From the NCBI RefSeq assembly GCF_003268395.1, contig NZ_LQXQ01000001.1, forward strand, positions 16,026 through 80,025: a stretch of 64,000 bases of DNA, read 5' to 3'. Source of the stretch: Acinetobacter sp. CFCC 10889 (GTDB lineage Bacteria > Pseudomonadota > Gammaproteobacteria > Pseudomonadales > Moraxellaceae). The notes under the pieces are model-generated. The model worked only from the letters and a program-made list of their open reading frames with translations, was not told the origin of the DNA and made no database searches. Positions 33,551 through 41,367 of this stretch are shown here, piece by piece; the first letter of the stretch is position 1, and every line of letters starts with the position of its first letter. Made by a program: the position numbers and the translations under genes.

Positions 33551-34332
33551 GATTGGTAAACGCTCATTGCCACTGGTGCGTTGGTTTCATCACGCTGACG
33601 CTTGGTTGTCACTGTATAAGTGATATTGTTAGCAGTCGTTAAAGCGAATTTATGAATTGAATCAAAATACTGACTAGCAGCTTTAATACCGTCTAAAAAC
33701 TCGCCTTTTTTCGTTGAACCATAGTCACGACCCGCAATATGACGAACATAAAGCAAAGGTAATGATGCTGTACCTTTCGGGTTTGGTAAATAAGCAGTCA
33801 ACGGCGATGCATTGGCAATCAGCATGGTAATTGTGACCATTGCTAAAGCGGGTACATCTGCAATATGGGTAGAGGACTGTGATGTTACGCTGTCATAGAA
33901 TGATTGTGTTTCTGTATTTGGCTTGCGTGCTGTTGCACTATCAAACAAGCCCATCGTTTTATCTGGCGTTAAATCACAGTAAATCGTTTTTGCTGCTTCA
34001 AGTGCCGAACCAACAATACCTGTGCTTGGCATTGCACCATGGCGTGATTGATATTCACGAATACCTGTTGAAATACTATCTAAAAGCTGTTTTTTTGCTA
34101 ATGGGCTTTCTTTAAATTGATCAATCAAGCTTGATAAAGCTTCAGGCACATAGAATGCGGGATCAATACCATTTTTCACCGCTTGAGCCACAACACTATC
34201 AAACAACTGTACTGCATCTGACGGCGTACCATCTTTATACTTCATTGCGTCAAGAAAGTTTTTGCCGACTAAAGCAATTCGAGAAAATGCCGCTGAAGCT
34301 TCTTTAATTTCACTCTCTGAAAAACGAGTCAT
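33523..34332 (-). CDS. Major capsid protein, N-terminal part
   Basis: A 269-residue frame. Residues ~1-110 are helical and acidic-basic mixed, like a delta/scaffold domain (IREYQSRHGAMPSTGIVGSALEAAKTIYCDLT). Residues ~140-250 give VPALAMVTITMLIANASPLTAYLPNPKGTASLPLLYVRHIAGRDYGSTKKGEFLDG, typical of the N-arm and spine entry of large capsid proteins. It ends at a TAA inside the next frame. It opens the capsid-sheath operon, with a leader element 72 nt upstream. P1's major head gene 23, before the sheath gene, holds the same place. Confidence is for capsid identity; the split is unresolved. Confidence 0.65.
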   Translation of the reverse strand: MTRFSESEIKEASAAFSRIALVGKNFLDAMKYKDGTPSDAVQLFDSVVAQAVKNGIDPAFYVPEALSSLIDQFKESPLAKKQLLDSISTGIREYQSRHGAMPSTGIVGSALEAAKTIYCDLTPDKTMGLFDSATARKPNTETQSFYDSVTSQSSTHIADVPALAMVTITMLIANASPLTAYLPNPKGTASLPLLYVRHIAGRDYGSTKKGEFLDGIKAASQYFDSIHKFALTTANNITYTVTTKRQRDETNAPVAMSVYQSWSVQTVRI

Positions 34333-34393
34333 TTTGAGTTCTCCACGCCGTTATTGGCTTGTATGAACTCATTTTGTAGATTCTATAAAAATG

Positions 34394-34411
34394 CGTTTTT
34401 CGGTATTCCTA
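34394..34411 (-). promoter_or_regulatory. AGGAATA late leader element
   Basis: TCTAGGAATACCGAAAAACG, 72 nt before the capsid start. TGAGTTC (34335-34341) pairs with GAACTCA (34365-34371); GGAG lies near the loop end. Confidence 0.7.
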
Positions 34412-34415
34412 GATT

Positions 34416-35411
34416 TTATGGTTGGATTAATGAACCTAAGCAAACAGCTCCACCAACTCCCCAAACATTTACTGTTAAAGTTCCGAAAGCTCTTATATCT
34501 TGCTCTACTGTTATATCTGAATTTACAACTGCATGAGAATGAACATAAAGTGAATTTTCTGATGTAGGGCTTGTCGGAACATATACATTGTATGGTGATG
34601 TGTGATTTGGTACTTTCCCTACCCTAACTGATTGTACCCGCCATTCTGGTTTTAATGTCCATATTGTATATCCAATCTGTATAGAGCTTAAAACTTCAAA
34701 AGCTCCTCGCATCCACAACATGCCGTTGATTTTTGCAAACTCAAGATCAAATCGAACACCACTAATCGTTGCATACAGATTTGTTTTTACTACTTTTTGA
34801 ATCAGAACATCTTCTGCTTTATGCCATTTGACTTCTGGTGGTACTTTTAACTGTGCCTGCAACTTCGCCAAAGCTGTAATAATGTTATCTGTTGGCATAA
34901 TTTCAGTCGGATTTTGCGGAACTAAGCCTGTTAATACCGTGTTTTTCACCCGATCTTGTTTAAAATAAAGGTTATTTGATCCTTCTGGCATTTCATCCGT
35001 GTTTAAAGCAATTTGAACCTCATTAATGACCCATTTTCCATCGTCACTATCCCAGATAGCCGCCATACGCCCAAAACTAATACCGCCGTCTATATGTGCG
35101 TAATCCCCATCGACTGCGACAATATTAGCTTCTGTTAATGCAATATAGCTCTTATAAAGTCCTCTAAAATGATTGTTATATTCATCACGGTTTAATTTTT
35201 GTGATAATGCCAAATCTGTGGCAACCTTATCTGCCTTTCCTTCTGTTGCCTCATTCACAATACCTTGTGCTATACCTACCAAATAAGGCGTAATTAGATT
35301 TAAAAGATCATCTTCCATTGCATCGACTGAATGAAAAAAATTAAAAACTTCTTGGAAGTTATTAATATTCACGCCTTTTTCAATCATTTTTTCAATTAAG
35401 CTATCCGACAT
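34416..35411 (-). CDS. Tail fibre-like protein
   Basis: A 331-residue protein. Residues ~40-100 (YLVGIAQGIVNEATEGKADKVATDLALSQKLNRDEY) are fibre-type helical repeats ending in a coiled region. Residues ~165-195 (TDNIITALAKLQAQLK) are common before receptor domains. The C-terminal ~130 residues are beta-rich (GYTIWTLKPEWRVQSVRVGKVPN). It is last in an operon of structural genes. A receptor-binding or short-fibre role is likely; the receptor is unknown. Confidence 0.6.
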   Translation of the reverse strand: MSDSLIEKMIEKGVNINNFQEVFNFFHSVDAMEDDLLNLITPYLVGIAQGIVNEATEGKADKVATDLALSQKLNRDEYNNHFRGLYKSYIALTEANIVAVDGDYAHIDGGISFGRMAAIWDSDDGKWVINEVQIALNTDEMPEGSNNLYFKQDRVKNTVLTGLVPQNPTEIMPTDNIITALAKLQAQLKVPPEVKWHKAEDVLIQKVVKTNLYATISGVRFDLEFAKINGMLWMRGAFEVLSSIQIGYTIWTLKPEWRVQSVRVGKVPNHTSPYNVYVPTSPTSENSLYVHSHAVVNSDITVEQDIRAFGTLTVNVWGVGGAVCLGSLIQP

Positions 35412-35412
35412 T

Positions 35413-36561
35413 TTAAACCCCTCGAATTTGTGTTAAATCAATAGAAAATGCGTGTTTTTCACCCGATGATAATTGCAATTCATAGTGATTCACGGCGTTA
35501 AGGTTCATCATGATGACCACCGTATAGAATTTATGAACATCGTTAAAATTGGATGGTAAAATCTCAAATGATTTAATGCTGTCATGTGTGATCAATACAG
35601 GCTTATTCGCCGTGAGATCCGTATCAATGGCTTTGACCAGTGCAATATGATCAATCACCACCAATCCATACGTCATGTATGCACCATTAACCCAAATTGA
35701 CTTCACGGCGGTATCAGCCGATAAAACAAAAGTTTCAGGCTCTTTTAAGCTGACAGTGATGGTTTTTGTGTCATTTTCATCAAAAAAGTATGCGCTTTTC
35801 GTGCGATGCTGAATGTTCTTAATCGCCAATACAGCCATTTCACGCTCAAAAGTCGGATCATTCATATTGCCAAACTTGAATTTACGCATCGTAATTTGAT
35901 CATCGTCTTTAGTACCTGGATCATTGTCATAAATATCAAAAATTGGCGCATCGTTATAAACGAGATCTGACATAAGCAATGGATAAAGTTTTGACTCTGG
36001 CGTTAATAGATCTTCTTGCGAAATAAACGGCTCTAAATGGTCCAGCGGATCACGTAAATTCAACACGTATTTATTACCAAAATCAGAATGAATGCTTTGA
36101 CCTTGTGAGCCAACACATTCAAGCCATTTGATCGTATCTTCTGATATTAATAATGCGAAAATATCGCCTTTTTTGGGCTGCCAATCAGGTACGTTACGAA
36201 TCATGTCCCGCTGACTTTCAATGTATGCCAAATCAAACGGTTCAATTTGTGCATAAAAGATTGGATCACCGCTGTTAATGTCATCCATATCATTGTGTAA
36301 GCTGCCACCGCTGAAATGATCAAATAGCAGCTTGGCATAGCCTAGATCGTCATATTCTGTGGCGTGTTCTTCTTGGCTGCTTAATACCACCGCCCCTGCA
36401 TAAATCGTTTCTTGGCGTGTTTCATTGGCATTTACAGGAACAACATTACGGCGATATACATAGCATTCGATAGATGACAGATTGGTAATCACAATAGAAC
36501 GTGCTGCAAATCTGCGACCGTCTGCTACCCGTGTCGATTCTTTTCTAATTGGCTTCAACAT
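35413..36561 (-). CDS. Virion structural protein, unknown
   Basis: A 382-residue protein without a recognised domain. VITNLSSIECYVYRRNVVPVNANETRQETIYAGAVVLSSQEEHATEYDDLGYAKLLFDH opens a beta-rich region; YIESQRDMIRNVPDWQPKKGDIFALLISEDTIKWLECVGSQGQSIHSDFG follows, and the C-terminus has LKEPETFVLSADTAVKSIWVNGAYMTYGL. It is wedged between the SWIM-SHOCT gene and a fibre-like gene with 2-4 nt gaps, so it is likely a neck, baseplate or fibre-attachment protein. Confidence 0.55.
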   Translation of the reverse strand: MLKPIRKESTRVADGRRFAARSIVITNLSSIECYVYRRNVVPVNANETRQETIYAGAVVLSSQEEHATEYDDLGYAKLLFDHFSGGSLHNDMDDINSGDPIFYAQIEPFDLAYIESQRDMIRNVPDWQPKKGDIFALLISEDTIKWLECVGSQGQSIHSDFGNKYVLNLRDPLDHLEPFISQEDLLTPESKLYPLLMSDLVYNDAPIFDIYDNDPGTKDDDQITMRKFKFGNMNDPTFEREMAVLAIKNIQHRTKSAYFFDENDTKTITVSLKEPETFVLSADTAVKSIWVNGAYMTYGLVVIDHIALVKAIDTDLTANKPVLITHDSIKSFEILPSNFNDVHKFYTVVIMMNLNAVNHYELQLSSGEKHAFSIDLTQIRGV

Positions 36562-36564
36562 GGC

Positions 36565-37662
36565 TTATTTTCCTAAATTCTGTACTAAAACTTGGTATTC
36601 AGCATCAGTAATCACGCCTTGATTCAGTAAGGCTTTATAACGAGTTAAAGACTGCTGTTTGGTCTGTTTATTTTTGCTGCGTTCTAATAGATCCTTTTGA
36701 CGCTGCAATGTTCTTTTCTGTAGCTGCTCACGCTGTTTTCGCTTCTGTTCAAGCTTATTTAACTCATGTTGTAAGCGTGGCTTAATTTCACTACGTTTAC
36801 TGCCTACTTTCGCTATTTGCTGTGCAATGCTTTCAGCCAAACCTTGCTTGTCTTGTCTGTAACGTGCGCCAACTTGACGGGTACGTTCGTTTTGAATGGC
36901 TTGAGTTAAATAACGCTGGCCATGTCCTGATTTGATCCAATGCATGACACGTAAAATATGCTTACATGCAATACCTGTTAAATTTGGGTTACGGATCTTC
37001 GGAAAACCACCTTCTTTACGCCCCAATACTGTATTGCCTACTGTATTGATATAGCGATACCAATACTTAAATCTGCCGCAATCACATTCAAATTTGACAT
37101 GACCCAATGACAGCTTATTTTTTACGGCGTACTGTGATACATCTTTCGGCTGCAATGACAATTCATTAAAAGATTGAAACTCAACATTGACATGGTGAAA
37201 TCGTGATTTACTTTCTGCACTGGCATTGGTAATAAAATGCACCAAGCCTGCTTTACGCCGTGCGGGATGTGCAACATGGATCTGTTGATTTGCCCGATCA
37301 ATATCATCTTGACGACTAAAAGCAATGACTTGTTCAACGGTAATGCCGCCTTTGTATTGTTTGGCAATCGTTTCAATATTATGTTTAAAGGCTTCCAAAT
37401 CGGCACGGGTTAATGTCCTTACCATGCCTTCGGGCATACCTAGCGTGGTCTGCAATGCCCGTTTAAAATCATAATCACCTGATATATCTTGCGGTCGTAA
37501 AAATGTGGGCTTTGAGCCTTTTTTGTCTGCCTTACTTTCACGTTCTTCTTCAGCAAGTTTTCGTTGTTGCCGATCTTCAGCTGTGCGCTGCTTTAGGTCT
37601 TTACCAAAACCACCTTTTAAGATTTCTTGCCGAAATTTATCTGGATCAAAGTTAGAAGGCAT
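36565..37662 (-). CDS. SWIM zinc-finger and SHOCT-motif protein
   Basis: A 365-residue, very basic protein. Residues ~200-260 hold CDCGRFKYWYRY...GIACKHILRVMHWI, matching the C-x-C-xn-C-x-H SWIM zinc finger. The last ~25 residues (RYKALLNQGVITDAEYQVLVQNLG) match the SHOCT oligomerisation motif. In between is a Lys/Gln/Arg-rich coiled coil (~290-340). SWIM fingers bind DNA or protein; SHOCT is often found at the ends of phage or toxin-associated proteins. Together with its operon of virion genes it could be a DNA-binding virion or injection protein. Confidence 0.6.
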   Translation of the reverse strand: MPSNFDPDKFRQEILKGGFGKDLKQRTAEDRQQRKLAEEERESKADKKGSKPTFLRPQDISGDYDFKRALQTTLGMPEGMVRTLTRADLEAFKHNIETIAKQYKGGITVEQVIAFSRQDDIDRANQQIHVAHPARRKAGLVHFITNASAESKSRFHHVNVEFQSFNELSLQPKDVSQYAVKNKLSLGHVKFECDCGRFKYWYRYINTVGNTVLGRKEGGFPKIRNPNLTGIACKHILRVMHWIKSGHGQRYLTQAIQNERTRQVGARYRQDKQGLAESIAQQIAKVGSKRSEIKPRLQHELNKLEQKRKQREQLQKRTLQRQKDLLERSKNKQTKQQSLTRYKALLNQGVITDAEYQVLVQNLGK

Positions 37663-37942
37663 GTGTTACCCCGTACTTTCTTTGAAGTGCGATAATTTGC
37701 GCTAATTTCGGCAAAATAATGATGTTTTGTGGCAATGGCTCATGTGCAAATGACACACCACTGGCAATACGCACTACATCGCCATGACTGCGCGTTTGAT
37801 AAACCCGCTGACTAATCAATGATGGATCATAAATTTCATCACGCCCGATCTGATATGCAAACAAAAAACCGCCATAACCATGGCGTTTTTTATTTTTATT
37901 GATCAAACGGCGTATATCAGTGTGATATTCATTCAGTGACAT
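37652..37942 (-). CDS. Small unknown structural-operon protein
   Basis: A 96-residue protein, MSLNEYHTDIRRLINKNKKRHGYGG. The start at 37942 lies 64 nt from the leader element, matching the other late genes, unlike the ATG at 37954. It is basic in the first half and has a hydrophobic middle (VSFAHEPLPQNIIILPKLAQIIALQ). It opens the operon with the SWIM-SHOCT gene. Function unknown. Confidence 0.55.
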   Translation of the reverse strand: MSLNEYHTDIRRLINKNKKRHGYGGFLFAYQIGRDEIYDPSLISQRVYQTRSHGDVVRIASGVSFAHEPLPQNIIILPKLAQIIALQRKYGVTHAF

Positions 37943-37959
37943 AACATTCAACACACAAA

Positions 37960-37988
37960 AAAGGCTAACCCATTTTGGATTAGCCTTT
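37960..37988 (-). terminator. Hairpin in the leader of the 37942 operon, also a terminator for the fibre gene
   Basis: AAAGGCTAACCC (37960-37971) pairs with GGATTAGCCTTT (37977-37988), with TTTTTT on the minus strand. It lies between the leader element and the ATG, so it may end upstream reading and also form the leader stem. Confidence 0.7.
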
Positions 37989-37995
37989 CGGTTGA

Positions 37996-38013
37996 ATTTT
38001 TTCGATATTCCTT
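37996..38013 (-). promoter_or_regulatory. AGGAATA late leader element
   Basis: TAAGGAATATCGAAAAAATT, 64 nt before the 37942 start; it overlaps the stop of the fibre gene. Confidence 0.6.
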
Positions 38014-39514
38014 AGTTAGATACTCTTGCAAACCCATTTGTGCCAACAAAGCCTGGATTTCCGTTAGATTCAGGGGATTCACCACCCGCACCAACAACTA
38101 AAGTTAATGTTTGAATTGCTTCGGTTGTATTCTTATATTTAATCTTAGCATAGCCACCAGATGTACCACCTGTACCAAATGCACGCCCATCATCACCAAC
38201 ACCATCAGCACCGTTACCACCCGCACCATACTGACCAACCACGCTAACTGAAATGCCACCTTTATGATCCGCTAATTTATTCCCCCCAATAATACCCAAC
38301 ACCTTAGAGTCTTGTGTCACCAATTCAGAAACATAGATGCCACCACGCGTCCCTTCCGTTCCGTCAATCATAGATGATCCATTTGACCAGTGACCACATG
38401 GTCCTCCATGCCCGCCATCAATTTCCACTAACTTGACAGAATCCAAATATAGGCTAGTCACTCCACCATTTCCGCCGTTCCAAATAGGGTAGTCTTGCCA
38501 TGCCGAAACACCACCTGCGCCACCACCAGATACCAAGATAAAGTCTTTAGTTTCATTTGGTAAAACTTGTATGAAGTATCTTCCCGCATAGTAGTCACCA
38601 TTACCACCCGCCACTGTTTCACCAGTCGCTTGAATAACTGCCCAGTTTGCACTACCTGAATAACCAATTCTATTGCTACCTGATCTATTCCAGATAGTAA
38701 CTGTAAACGATTGCGCTTCTCGTTTTATCTCCCAAGCTTCATGTGTGTTTTCTGGTGTGACTTGAATTAAATATTTGTTATCACGCAAATCATCAACTTT
38801 TCCTGATACATCTATTGTAAATTTCTCTCCCATAGCGACACCGCAAACAATCGTACGCGGATAAGTAATTTCATTAAGATGTTCCCATATTCTTTCAATT
38901 TCTTTATTTATAACCTCTAAATTATTAGCGACTTCATTTTTAAACTCATTAAAAGTATCGCCTATGTTTTCAGTAAATTCATTAAATAATTCAATAAAAT
39001 AATTCTTTAAATCCCCAATTCCTTTGGAGTATTGAGGGTGTGGATCTGGATGTGACTCATGATCAAAAATCATTTGTTGTGCAATCGGCGCATCTTGCAT
39101 CACGCTAACTGCAACAGTTCCCTCATTAATATCAGCAAGTCGTAAACCAAATGATGCAATAAACGGAATATCTTTACTTAGAATGAAAAAATGCCCATCT
39201 GTTTTACGAGCAATAGCAAATAGAACACCATCTACAGTATAAATTCCGATTTCTGATAAATACAGGTCTTGCGTGGGTGTGTAATTTACACCCAATAACA
39301 GTGTATTCGTTGTTGGCTGTACGCCACTTGCTGACATATCTGTTTCTTGTTTTTTACTGGCAAGACTTGTAACCGTCTTATCACTTACGCCGTGACCATC
39401 ACCAAAGCCCATTTTATCGAGTTTTAGAATCAATCCTACAGCTTCAGCATTCAATGCGGCATTTCGCCCTGCATGTGTCACAGTAAACACTATTTCATTA
39501 ACTTCTGTCGCCAT
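38012..39514 (-). CDS. Tail fibre with glycine-rich receptor tip
   Basis: A 500-residue fibre. The N-terminal ~150 residues (MATEVNEIVFTVTHAGRNAALNAEAVGL, LYLSEIGIYTVDGVLFAIARKTDG, FIASFGLRLADIN) match the gpH/DUF3751-type fibre N-domain that docks to the baseplate. FDHESHPDPHPQY is a metal-binding fibre motif. A coiled region (~165-215) follows. The last ~150 residues have many Gly-rich runs (SGGGAGG, NGGNGG, GAGGNGADG), as in gp38-type adhesin tips made of polyglycine helices. It is the probable host-range determinant. Confidence 0.75.
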   Translation of the reverse strand: MATEVNEIVFTVTHAGRNAALNAEAVGLILKLDKMGFGDGHGVSDKTVTSLASKKQETDMSASGVQPTTNTLLLGVNYTPTQDLYLSEIGIYTVDGVLFAIARKTDGHFFILSKDIPFIASFGLRLADINEGTVAVSVMQDAPIAQQMIFDHESHPDPHPQYSKGIGDLKNYFIELFNEFTENIGDTFNEFKNEVANNLEVINKEIERIWEHLNEITYPRTIVCGVAMGEKFTIDVSGKVDDLRDNKYLIQVTPENTHEAWEIKREAQSFTVTIWNRSGSNRIGYSGSANWAVIQATGETVAGGNGDYYAGRYFIQVLPNETKDFILVSGGGAGGVSAWQDYPIWNGGNGGVTSLYLDSVKLVEIDGGHGGPCGHWSNGSSMIDGTEGTRGGIYVSELVTQDSKVLGIIGGNKLADHKGGISVSVVGQYGAGGNGADGVGDDGRAFGTGGTSGGYAKIKYKNTTEAIQTLTLVVGAGGESPESNGNPGFVGTNGFARVSN

Positions 39515-39522
39515 AATAAAAA

Positions 39523-39543
39523 ATCCTCATACTTAATGAGGAT
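39523..39543 (-). terminator. Leader hairpin/terminator before the fibre gene
   Basis: ATCCTCAT (39523-39530) pairs with ATGAGGAT (39536-39543), with TTTTTT after it on the minus strand. GAGGA in the 3' arm is also the likely ribosome site of the fibre gene. Confidence 0.65.
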
Positions 39544-39568
39544 CTTTATATAAATTTACGGCGTGATC

Positions 39569-39586
39569 GGTTTTTCGTTATTCCTG
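39569..39586 (-). promoter_or_regulatory. AGGAATA late leader element
   Basis: CAGGAATAACGAAAAACC, 65 nt before the fibre start. It overlaps the stop of the upstream terminase-like gene. Confidence 0.6.
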
Positions 39587-41299
39587 TGTTTCAGTATCAG
39601 GAAAAATACCACGTATAAAATATAGGTAGTCTGGATGATTGCGGCTGCCGTATCTTTTAAGTTCATTTTTAATAAATTGGGTGTATGGACCGTCTATATT
39701 TTCTGCATTAAATGTATATTCAAACCATCTACAACTCATTTTATAGAGTTTTGCGTAAGGTCTATTCGTCATAATTACACGCACATTATCCCGATGTGCA
39801 TAAACACCAAGACTTCGTAAAGCATCATAGTCGGTTCGATTGCTATCGATGTATTCTGTATTATCAATAATTTGCACTTGATATGGGACATCATACCAAA
39901 TCGTTACATTCCCCAAGTCTAAACCATCTAAATTTTGTTCATTTTTAGGATTTTTAACACATATAAAACGAGTATCTTTATAACCATCTATGTAAATACG
40001 ATCTTCATCAATAATGATTTGATCTGCTAGGTATTGGTAGCCATTTTGCTTTAGTTTACGTTTATGGCTTTCAATATATCCCTTTAAAAATTTACTGCTT
40101 TCAGCACATTTTTCAGTGAATAAATAAATTTTTGAAGCATCTTCGCACAGCAAACTCCACACGGCGAATAATGCCAATATACTGATCCCTTTTGATGTAA
40201 AGCCACGATCCCGATAAGTAAAGTCGTCTTTAGCCACATGTGTCATTTGGCTATAATAAAAGCCCGCAAATGTAAGGCTTAAATTAGAACCTTTTTGTGA
40301 TAATTCACGACATACTGTTTCTGTGTCATAAAATTCTGTATCCCCTCGAATTTCTTTGCAATAATCAATGAAACTCATATTTTTTACGTCTATTTTTTCT
40401 TGCTGTTCTTCACCATCACCAACAAGCTTATGATTCACATCATTCAAAAACATATAAGCCAATAACTCAGCAATTCCCAATGAATTAGGTGATTTCATCA
40501 TTTCTTTATTGGTTAAAACCTTAAAACGTGCACGATAATCAAGATCATAATGTAAAGATACAAGCTGCTCTTTAATTTCATCCATAAAATGCTGTGTTTT
40601 AATTTTTAATCGGTTGGTATGTACGGCACGACTAAGATCAACAAAAGCCTGTGACCGTTTATTCACATAATTTTCGTTATCATTTTCGCTAAAGCAATTG
40701 CCATCCCAATAAATAGATTCAAAACCAATACCATTGTTGTTTAAAGCTTGAGCAAATTCTTTACCTACACCATCAGGTATTAAAAGCAAGGTGATATTAG
40801 AGTAACAACCTATAATGTATTTAATTTCATCTAATGCATGTTGAAAGTCTTTATAGTGGTTAATACTCAACACATCAATGTACTTGCAATGCTCTTCTGG
40901 TGTATCACTTTTCCAAGCTTTAGCAATCAGTATTTTGACTGAATTATTAAAATCATCAGCTTTAATTGACATGAAAAAACCAAAATCATGTTTGGTATGA
41001 TCTATCGCCGTACCTTCCCAGACTTTTTCGACTGTTTGAGGGTAAATTAAAACTTGGCCATATTTTTCAAACATATTCACGATTTCATTTTCATTAGAAA
41101 AATCAACTTTATTTCCAGAAAAAATTGAAGATGATTTTAATAGTTTTTTTGAGCGAAGTTCTTTGTTTTCAATGGTGGCTTGCTCATCCAAATCATTATG
41201 CTTATCTCCTAAAACAGACTCACGCACATCTTTTAATTTTTCCCAAAAACGATACATTGCATCCAATCCCAGTACCGCTGCTATGAACAATTTCTTCAT
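39578..41299 (-). CDS. Circularly permuted, catalytically dead terminase large-subunit paralog
   Basis: A 573-residue protein. Residues ~80-290 align with the C-terminal nuclease half of the neighbouring TerL (FGFFMSI, ITLLLIPDGVG, YVNKRSQAFVDLSRAV, KSPNSLGIAELLAYMF). Residues ~335-570 align with TerL's N-terminal ATPase half (FTSKGISILALFAVWSLL, VTIWYDVP, KRYGSRNHPDYLYFIRGIFPD). So the halves are in swapped order. All key residues are gone: nuclease Asp437, Asp503 and Asp608 of TerL become Lys113, Ile174 and Gly275; Walker A GHGTGKT becomes DRGFTSKG; Walker B Glu306 becomes Val471. It has its own leader element 61 nt upstream and a strong hairpin, so it is likely expressed as a structural or regulatory partner. 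Confidence 0.75.
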   Translation of the reverse strand: MKKLFIAAVLGLDAMYRFWEKLKDVRESVLGDKHNDLDEQATIENKELRSKKLLKSSSIFSGNKVDFSNENEIVNMFEKYGQVLIYPQTVEKVWEGTAIDHTKHDFGFFMSIKADDFNNSVKILIAKAWKSDTPEEHCKYIDVLSINHYKDFQHALDEIKYIIGCYSNITLLLIPDGVGKEFAQALNNNGIGFESIYWDGNCFSENDNENYVNKRSQAFVDLSRAVHTNRLKIKTQHFMDEIKEQLVSLHYDLDYRARFKVLTNKEMMKSPNSLGIAELLAYMFLNDVNHKLVGDGEEQQEKIDVKNMSFIDYCKEIRGDTEFYDTETVCRELSQKGSNLSLTFAGFYYSQMTHVAKDDFTYRDRGFTSKGISILALFAVWSLLCEDASKIYLFTEKCAESSKFLKGYIESHKRKLKQNGYQYLADQIIIDEDRIYIDGYKDTRFICVKNPKNEQNLDGLDLGNVTIWYDVPYQVQIIDNTEYIDSNRTDYDALRSLGVYAHRDNVRVIMTNRPYAKLYKMSCRWFEYTFNAENIDGPYTQFIKNELKRYGSRNHPDYLYFIRGIFPDTETQE

Positions 41300-41302
41300 G
41301 GT

Positions 41303-41339
41303 AAATCTCTATGTATAAAAACTATAGTTATAGAGATTT
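41303..41339 (-). promoter_or_regulatory. Leader hairpin of the permuted terminase gene
   Basis: AAATCTCTAT (41303-41312) pairs with ATAGAGATTT (41330-41339), 10 bp, ending a few bases before the ATG with AGAG in the arm. Confidence 0.65.
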
Positions 41340-41349
41340 CCCCAAAATG

Positions 41350-41367
41350 AATATTTTGATATTCCTA
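41350..41367 (-). promoter_or_regulatory. AGGAATA late leader element
   Basis: CTTAGGAATATCAAAATATT, 61 nt before the 41299 start; it overlaps the terminase stop. Confidence 0.65.

Noticed and set aside
33523..33589. Canonical -1 slippery heptamer in the capsid overlap
   Set aside because: No X-XXY-YYZ sequence in the zero frame was found; programmed frameshifting is therefore not claimed.
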